A stretch of DNA of 64,000 nucleotides from NCBI RefSeq assembly GCF_023242365.1, contig NZ_JALLIX010000026.1, positions 1 to 64,000 of the forward strand, read 5' to 3'. The stretch is from Pseudomonas sp. MWU13-2100 (GTDB taxonomy: Bacteria; Pseudomonadota; Gammaproteobacteria; Pseudomonadales; Pseudomonadaceae). Positions 63,507-64,000 of this stretch are shown here, in pieces. Below the pieces are notes generated by a model, which made no database searches, was not told the DNA's origin, and worked only from the letters and a program-made list of their open reading frames with translations. Position 1 is the first letter of the stretch, and every line of letters begins with the position of its first letter. The position numbers were made by a program, and so were the translations under genes.

Positions 63507-64000
63507 AAATCATCAGAACCCGCCAACGGCCACTGATGTTGGCAGTCGATGTGCTCCTGACCATACTGGCCTGGGTCGGTTTGTTGTACCTGTTGATCCA
63601 GGGACTGTGGCCATTGTTCGACGGGCATGCGGGGCCGCGGATCGATATCTCGTTCTTCGAGGCCCTCAATACCTTGCAGGTCTATCTGTGGATCGGCCTG
63701 TTGAATGCGGCGGTGCTGATTGCCTGGGCGCGCTACCAGCAGCGCAAGAGTCGTGGCTACTCCCGGCGTCGTTTACCGGCGCCGGTGGTCGACGATGAGG
63801 GCTTGAGTCGCAGCTTTGAACTCAGCGAGGACAACTTCGCGCGGATGCGCCAGTCGGCGACGATGATCGTGCACAACGATGAGCACGGCGGGGTCATTGA
63901 AGTGCTGAGCCCCCCGTATCGCGTTGAACCGCAAGAGCCGCAACCGCTGGCCCCGCCGGTCATGCGGCTGCCGTCGGACGATGACGGCAACCGGCCACTC
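63503..64000 (+). CDS. pgaD: PNAG synthesis accessory protein PgaD (cut by window end)
   Basis: The first 166 residues are present; the frame is open at 64000. Two TM helices (MLAVDVLLTILAWVGLLYLLIQG and LQVYLWIGLLNAAVLIAWARYQ) precede a cytoplasmic tail (FELSEDNFARMRQSATMIVHN), as in PgaD, which forms a c-di-GMP-dependent complex with PgaC. The ATG overlaps the pgaC stop. Confidence 0.93.
   Translation, partial: MKIIRTRQRPLMLAVDVLLTILAWVGLLYLLIQGLWPLFDGHAGPRIDISFFEALNTLQVYLWIGLLNAAVLIAWARYQQRKSRGYSRRRLPAPVVDDEGLSRSFELSEDNFARMRQSATMIVHNDEHGGVIEVLSPPYRVEPQEPQPLAPPVMRLPSDDDGNRPL

Overview
The window looks like a chromosomal stretch from a Pseudomonas of the fluorescens group. Supporting signs are high GC with strong GC3 bias, Pseudomonas-type REP/REPIN hairpins (core like GTGGGAGCGGGCTTGCCCGCGAA) between genes, a Pseudomonas-type 5S rRNA, genus-typical small families (DUF6124, DUF3077, DUF2789), and complete mgo/pvf and pgaABC(D) loci. 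No database could be searched, so family names rest on motif recognition.

Layout. 1-260: tail of an rRNA operon, with a terminator, one 5S rRNA and a second terminator. 0.4-2.3 kb: a dCache chemoreceptor. 2.5-8.2 kb (minus): complete mgoBCAD/pvfABCD operon (haem-oxygenase-like DUF3050 protein, AurF-like di-iron N-oxygenase, A-T-reductase NRPS, SRPBCC protein), which makes diazeniumdiolate/pyrazine-N-oxide signals. 9.0-13.0 kb: a GntR/FCD regulator and a PAS-PAS-GAF-GGDEF-EAL protein whose first PAS domain carries FixL/DosP-like haem residues. 13.2-16.8 kb (minus): DUF6124, DUF3142 and a large helical-repeat periplasmic protein.

17.0-37.1 kb is the most unusual part. It is an island built around a 2626-residue surface protein with an N-terminal LEPRMLFDG motif, a DUF4347 domain, a glycine-rich region and 18 Ig-like repeats. 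Around it lie three linked adaptor genes (HlyD-like; GAF-like plus HlyD; PqqD-like plus M50 peptidase plus HlyD), a GNAT acetyltransferase, a DUF6916 protein, a tail-collar (MdpB-like) protein, a GT39-type membrane glycosyltransferase, two sulfotransferases, a TolC-family lipoprotein and an Asp/Asn beta-hydroxylase-like enzyme. No ABC ATPase is encoded. I infer an ABC-independent, TolC-linked export and modification system for a giant adhesin.

37.2-39.7 kb: slipin/NfeD pair, YbaK-type deacylase and DUF2789. 39.9-43.9 kb (minus): a lower-GC restriction-modification island (XRE regulator, large N6-adenine methylase, PD-(D/E)xK-like nuclease). 44.4 kb: DUF3077 gene with a long leader. 45.0-50.1 kb: a MarR-FUSC-DUF1656-HlyD-OMF efflux operon for aromatic-acid-like substrates. 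50.2-57.5 kb: a membrane protein, a DUF945 protein, an OmpR-type response regulator, a small membrane protein, and a FecR plus CHASE2-histidine-kinase pair. 57.7-64.0 kb: pgaABCD for poly-beta-1,6-N-acetylglucosamine; pgaD runs off the end. The second half of the window is thus largely about the cell surface and biofilm.
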